Source of the DNA: Mesaphorura yosii
Taxonomy: Eukaryota > Arthropoda > Collembola > Poduromorpha > Tullbergiidae
Direction of reading: 5' to 3'
Length of the DNA: 32,471 nt
Assembly (NCBI GenBank): GCA_009869945.1
Contig: WIXG01000614.1
Coordinates: 1 to 32,471 of the forward strand
Positions 29,118 through 32,471 of this stretch are shown here, one piece after another. The notes below the pieces were generated by a model that made no database searches, had not been told where the DNA came from, and worked only from the letters and a program-made list of their open reading frames with translations. Numbering within the stretch: the first letter of the stretch is position 1; the number at the start of each line of letters is the position of its first letter. The position numbers and the translations under genes are program-made.

Positions 29118-29957
29118 ATGAATGTGGTTTCCGCCCGCATCGCCGTCTTCACCATTTTCGCGACGTCCGGCATTCAATTTGGCACCCGCGCCCAGCTCCC
29201 ACCTGCCGCAGCACCGGCGCAGCCGCCGACAATTGCAGTGACCTGCAGCTACCAGTATTCTGGCAGTGACCCGACTGCGGGTCAGGCAACGACGACAACC
29301 TCGCCAGGCGTAGTGACCACTACTGTTGCTCCTCCACTCAACTCCAGCAGCACGACGACCACCACCCCGGGCCAATTGGGCTCTTGTGATAAGGGCATCA
29401 ATCTGGCCATAAGCGTCGACGCATCTGCTTCCACGATCTTTCCGACCCCGAATTCCAGAAAAAGAAGGAGTTTATCAAATCTCTGATTGCACAGTTTCCA
29501 CCCCAGCAACATCTCCCTGTGTGCGTTCTATAAGAATCAGAACTCTGGGAGTGGAGCTCCCATCGGAACAAGGTATCTTGCCCACATGTACCGGAAGCCC
29601 AACCCTAACGCTACGATCGACACTCTCGTGCAGGTGAGGGAGACTACAAGGAACACGTACGACGGGATTGGCGATTCGGAGCGCTAACTCAGACTCCTCA
29701 CGGTGATTCGAGGCATTGGACCGAAGAAGGTGCTCGTCATAACTCATGGATCCTTCGACGACTTTTCGAAGACCGAGGTCGTAGTGCGCAGGACACCCGC
29801 TTAGGGTTTCGAAGTGAACGCGGTTGTAATCGGGCTCTCCTCCGACTCCGAACTGGGCGCGATCAATGCAGTGAACGGCCAGATGCGCCGTGTCTAGATC
29901 CGGGACGCGGAGGACGCACTGTACTTTGTGAAAGATACGAGAAGCATGATCCTGTAG
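29118..29957 (+). pseudogene. Secreted von Willebrand factor A-domain protein, pseudogene
   Basis: An ATG at 29118 begins a signal peptide (RIAVFTIFATSGIQF) and a Pro- and Thr/Ser-rich linker. An A domain follows, with hydrophobic strand INLAISVDASAS holding the metal-binding DxSxS at 29418-29432. The frame then shifts for about 60 bases (SDPEFQKKKEFIKSLIAQF) and shifts back (ISLCAFYKNQNSG), and continues through TIDTLVQVRETTRNTYDGIG, KKVLVITHGSFDDF and AVVIGLSSDSELGAINAV to a stop at 29955. Three internal stops interrupt it: TAA at 29685, TAG at 29802 and TAG at 29895. The domain is otherwise well kept, so the loss looks fairly recent. AATAAA follows about 10 bases after the last stop. Confidence 0.75.
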
Positions 29958-30012
29958 TTAAGTGAATAAATTGTATTAAATGAGGAAATAAAATAAATCC
30001 ACAAAAGATGCC

Positions 30013-30112
30013 TAACCTTTAAAAGGACTGTCAAATTATCAGTACGTCGTTGTTCTCATTAGGCTCATTGAACGATGATGTTAGCGTTTAAGGAATTACC
30101 GCTACCGTCTTG
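30013..30112. repeat. Non-coding repeat flanking the vWA pseudogene (copy C)
   Basis: A direct-orientation partner of 28831-28930, about 1.18 kb away, on the other side of the vWA pseudogene. The two together suggest a duplicated unit of that length. Confidence 0.65.
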
Positions 30113-30593
30113 CGCGTGGTTTGCCTTTCACGGTGCGCGCTCACCGTCTGAGTCTGAACCCGCATTTGTCTACGCACGCGCAGCTGCTTAAGGCTACCTA
30201 TTGAAAGACGCAGCACGCACACGTGTGCACGTGGACTCAATTTCAATCAGAAACTGAGCAAGCCAAAATTTTCCACGACACCCTTGCAATTTTTCATCCT
30301 TAAGGCATAAAACGGGCTTGTTTCATGGGCTTACCATTCAAATTCCGAATCGATACACGCAATGGCAGTGAATTTCAGTGCTAAATTTAATTTATTAATG
30401 CCAATTGCTTTTAGGGGCACTTAGAATTGAATACATTGGATTAAAATTTATATATGCTATGCATTATATGTGCAAGAATTTTAGGGAAACAAATTCCCTG
30501 ACTCCAAGCTCTCCAAACTGACCGTTTTTACTTCGACATCCTACACTCGGGACCGCTTGGCCCAGGCTCATATCTGAGTCCGAGTCCACTTGA
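30113..30593. other. Intergenic; 3' region of the ionotropic receptor gene
   Basis: It contains a perfect 12-base palindrome GCACACGTGTGC (30217-30228) with an E-box core and a second CACGTG beside it, and a minus-strand AATAAA at 30396-30391, about 200 bases beyond the receptor stop. No ORF is supported. Confidence 0.45.
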
Positions 30594-32465
30594 CTACGAC
30601 CGCACGCGCACCCACAAATCAAGAATTTGCTTCCAAATCCACTGAGTGCAGACCCTCCGATGAAAATATGCGCACTCGAACAGAAAGACGGCGGAAGCGA
30701 TGTTAAGCAGGTAGCCGCAGATTGGGAAGATGTGCGTGACTTCAGAATTCATGGATATCGAAACCGGGCCCCCGGCTTCCCTTTCCGTCGCATTCATCGT
30801 GGACAACCTCCTCAGCATGTTCGTTCCCCGCAATTTTGCCAGGATCTCAACGTGCTTCCAGAATGCATGCAATCCGTTTTCGAACATCCGCTGAGAGAAC
30901 GCCATCATTTCATCGCTGAGGTACCCACTGAACGCCATCCACCCGTAGTGATTTTCTTTAATTGCTTCCGGCACATAATGGCACATTGCTGCCGGATTGA
31001 GATGATCAACATTTTCAGTTTCAATCGCTACCTGCCTTGAGCTTGATCCACCAGCTTGTACGGCGACGCGTTTCGTAGGGTCAAATCGTGGGTCGTGGCA
31101 TTCTTCAACGCTGGGACACCGGACGTAGCTAGTCAACAGAAGATTCTTCATGTCGTTATCTTTGAATTTGTGCAGGTGAGATGCGAACTCGACGGCTGTC
31201 AAGGTTGATCTTATTTTGTACCCGGCCTCCAGCAACTCCTTCACGGTGCCGTAAATGAGCGGTGGGTCGGGCGCCAGGGCGAGACTTGTCATGTGATTCT
31301 CGTAGCAGGCCATAATCACGCATCCGGTCAGGAGAATTGCGAAATGGAGCCTCGTCCGTATTGAACCCTCTCCTCTGATCAGGCTCAATGAGTTGAAAAG
31401 GTCAGGATTGAACCGAAGCTTCCCGTTTGTCATCTGGACGTTTGATAGGAGAACTGCGAAGAGACACGTGACCAGCACAACAATCCAGTACGTCGACCCA
31501 AACGCTTTCAGCCAGTTGTAGTCGTTCCGGGCCCGCTGTTTGTCAAAGTCGCAGTACAGCAGATACGCGTCGACGTTTTCGGTGAGGATGTATCGAGTTG
31601 CGTAGTTGACCGAGAAGTAGAATGCGTTAAAATGAATTTCCGGCACGAAACGGGAATATTCGACCCTGTAGAACTCCCTCGTGTAGAACGCAGACCCGTT
31701 CATTTTCTCAAGAAGGAAGCGTGTGAATTTAAATCCTGGCATGCAGTGACGCTTGATCTCAGTGGCTTCGTCCGTGAACACGAATTTTGGGTCCAAGAAG
31801 AGATGACCTTCTGTTGGGCATTTGTTTTGCACTTTGTCGGCTGCCACCACAGGATACACAACTTTGACTCTTCTCCCGCCGAAACTCTTACCATGCTCGT
31901 GGTAAAGACTTTTAGCCAGTTCCCCGTTGAGTGGCTCATGGCCGAGGAGGAAAAACGATCCGCCGGCGCAGGTGGTGCAGAACCAAGCCGCTCTGGTCAT
32001 CCGTGAATCCTGAATTTCCATCTCGTAAAGTTGAAGGTTGTTTTTGTTGTAGTTGAACTCCATGTGCCCAGGTCTTCCCATTTCCATAAGAATGACAATA
32101 AAGGTCAGGCGTTGATCGCGGACGGAGAGCGTCCCAGCATAATCCTCAAAATGCAGGCCGGTAGTGTAGTTTGGCTGAATGAACAGATGGACGTTGCAGA
32201 ACCTCGACTCCCAGTCGTACAAGCTGACTGTTGATAAGTAGTACTCGTCTGCCACCGGCTTCAACATTGGTCGGGTGATGTTGTGCACCGTCCACGGCTG
32301 GCCGTACTGATTCGAATTGAGGACGCGCTCAGAAAAGTCCGTGTCGAAGAAATGAACGAGGTGGAATGCGCAGTGGGAAAGGTAATTCAATTCCAAATTG
32401 ACGGCCAGGCACGAGTAAATGCTTGCAAATGAAAAAATCAAGAATGCAAGAGCAAATCCTATCAT
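30594..32465 (-). CDS. Divergent ionotropic receptor (IR family), intronless (623 aa)
   Basis: A single uninterrupted frame of 623 residues from an ATG at 32465, six bases from the window edge. A signal peptide (FALAFLIFSFASIYSCLA) leads into a short extracellular part without a full amino-terminal domain, then ligand-binding S1 (about 200-315), TM1 at 324-343 (STYWIVVLVTCLFAVLLSNV), a pore region, TM2 at about 373-392 (LHFAILLTGCVIMACYENHM), S2, and TM3 near the C-terminus (IFPICGYLLNIASAVFLFECAYF). The SYTANLAAF motif of true glutamate receptors reads CYENHMTSLAL, as in divergent IRs. It probably works as a tuning subunit with a co-receptor such as IR25a or IR76b in chemosensory neurons. 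Ligand unknown. Confidence 0.85.
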   Translation of the reverse strand: MIGFALAFLIFSFASIYSCLAVNLELNYLSHCAFHLVHFFDTDFSERVLNSNQYGQPWTVHNITRPMLKPVADEYYLSTVSLYDWESRFCNVHLFIQPNYTTGLHFEDYAGTLSVRDQRLTFIVILMEMGRPGHMEFNYNKNNLQLYEMEIQDSRMTRAAWFCTTCAGGSFFLLGHEPLNGELAKSLYHEHGKSFGGRRVKVVYPVVAADKVQNKCPTEGHLFLDPKFVFTDEATEIKRHCMPGFKFTRFLLEKMNGSAFYTREFYRVEYSRFVPEIHFNAFYFSVNYATRYILTENVDAYLLYCDFDKQRARNDYNWLKAFGSTYWIVVLVTCLFAVLLSNVQMTNGKLRFNPDLFNSLSLIRGEGSIRTRLHFAILLTGCVIMACYENHMTSLALAPDPPLIYGTVKELLEAGYKIRSTLTAVEFASHLHKFKDNDMKNLLLTSYVRCPSVEECHDPRFDPTKRVAVQAGGSSSRQVAIETENVDHLNPAAMCHYVPEAIKENHYGWMAFSGYLSDEMMAFSQRMFENGLHAFWKHVEILAKLRGTNMLRRLSTMNATEREAGGPVSISMNSEVTHIFPICGYLLNIASAVFLFECAYFHRRVCTQWIWKQILDLWVRVRS

Positions 32466-32471
32466 TTTTAA

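Noticed and set aside
12438..29897. Idea that in-frame TAG codons in several broken genes reflect stop-codon recoding
   Set aside because: Intact genes in the window use TAA, TAG and TGA as true ends (for example TAG ends the CAP, long bHLH-PAS and IR genes), and the broken genes also have frameshifts and lost motif residues.
30217..30228. Palindrome GCACACGTGTGC as a functional site
   Set aside because: An E-box core is present, but with no nearby start site and a CA-rich setting it cannot be told from chance.

Overview
The window reads as nuclear DNA from an arthropod, probably a compact-genome pancrustacean. The evidence is short GT-AG introns (most 60-106 bp), an insect/crustacean-type gustatory receptor, a divergent ionotropic receptor, a Gly/Tyr/Pro-rich secreted protein of cuticular type, and HIF/Sim-class bHLH-PAS genes. 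I saw no bacterial operons, CRISPR arrays or RNA genes. Protein families were recognised by eye from motifs; no database search was possible. Exon joins were worked out by hand and checked for splice consensus and reading phase.

Layout. At 0.7-1.8 kb (-) is a two-exon 2-oxoglutarate/Fe(II) oxygenase. From 2 to 5 kb the DNA is gene-poor: two broken C2H2 zinc-finger fragments, one open frame on the minus strand, and a TATA box followed by a 42-codon signal-like ORF. At 5.1-6.9 kb (-) four small exons assemble into a 151-residue secreted protein, and a TATA-preceded ORF lies antisense inside its second intron. A HIF-alpha-like bHLH-PAS gene follows at 7.7-9.0 kb (+), then mitochondrial malate dehydrogenase (9.1-10.6 kb, -, six exons, one GC-AG intron), a small secreted CAP protein (11.6-12.1 kb, +), a zinc-finger pseudogene (12.2-12.5 kb, -) and a 387-residue secreted protein with an acidic heptad repeat (12.7-14.0 kb, -). 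An ambiguous locus open on both strands (14.2-14.7 kb) and a 30-bp tandem repeat inside a hydrophobic ORF (15.1-15.4 kb) lead into a second, longer HIF-alpha-like gene (15.5-17.5 kb, +).

The right half holds a secreted helical protein (17.8-19.1 kb, +), a cuticular-type protein (19.6-20.0 kb, +), a gustatory receptor (20.7-22.2 kb, +), a Golgi alpha-mannosidase II (22.5-26.5 kb, +), a decayed uracil-DNA-glycosylase-like gene (27.2-27.9 kb, -), a decayed secreted von Willebrand A-domain gene (29.1-30.0 kb, +) flanked by copies of one non-coding repeat, and an intronless ionotropic receptor (30.6-32.5 kb, -).

The genes do not form one pathway. The most striking content is the pair of diverged HIF-alpha-like genes. 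The longer copy carries a segment resembling the oxygen-dependent degradation motif with the hydroxylated proline replaced by glycine; the shorter one lacks any such region. Other notable items are the unassigned secreted proteins, the broken genes at 2.9, 12.3, 27.5 and 29.5 kb, and the stop-free 78-bp intron in the mannosidase.
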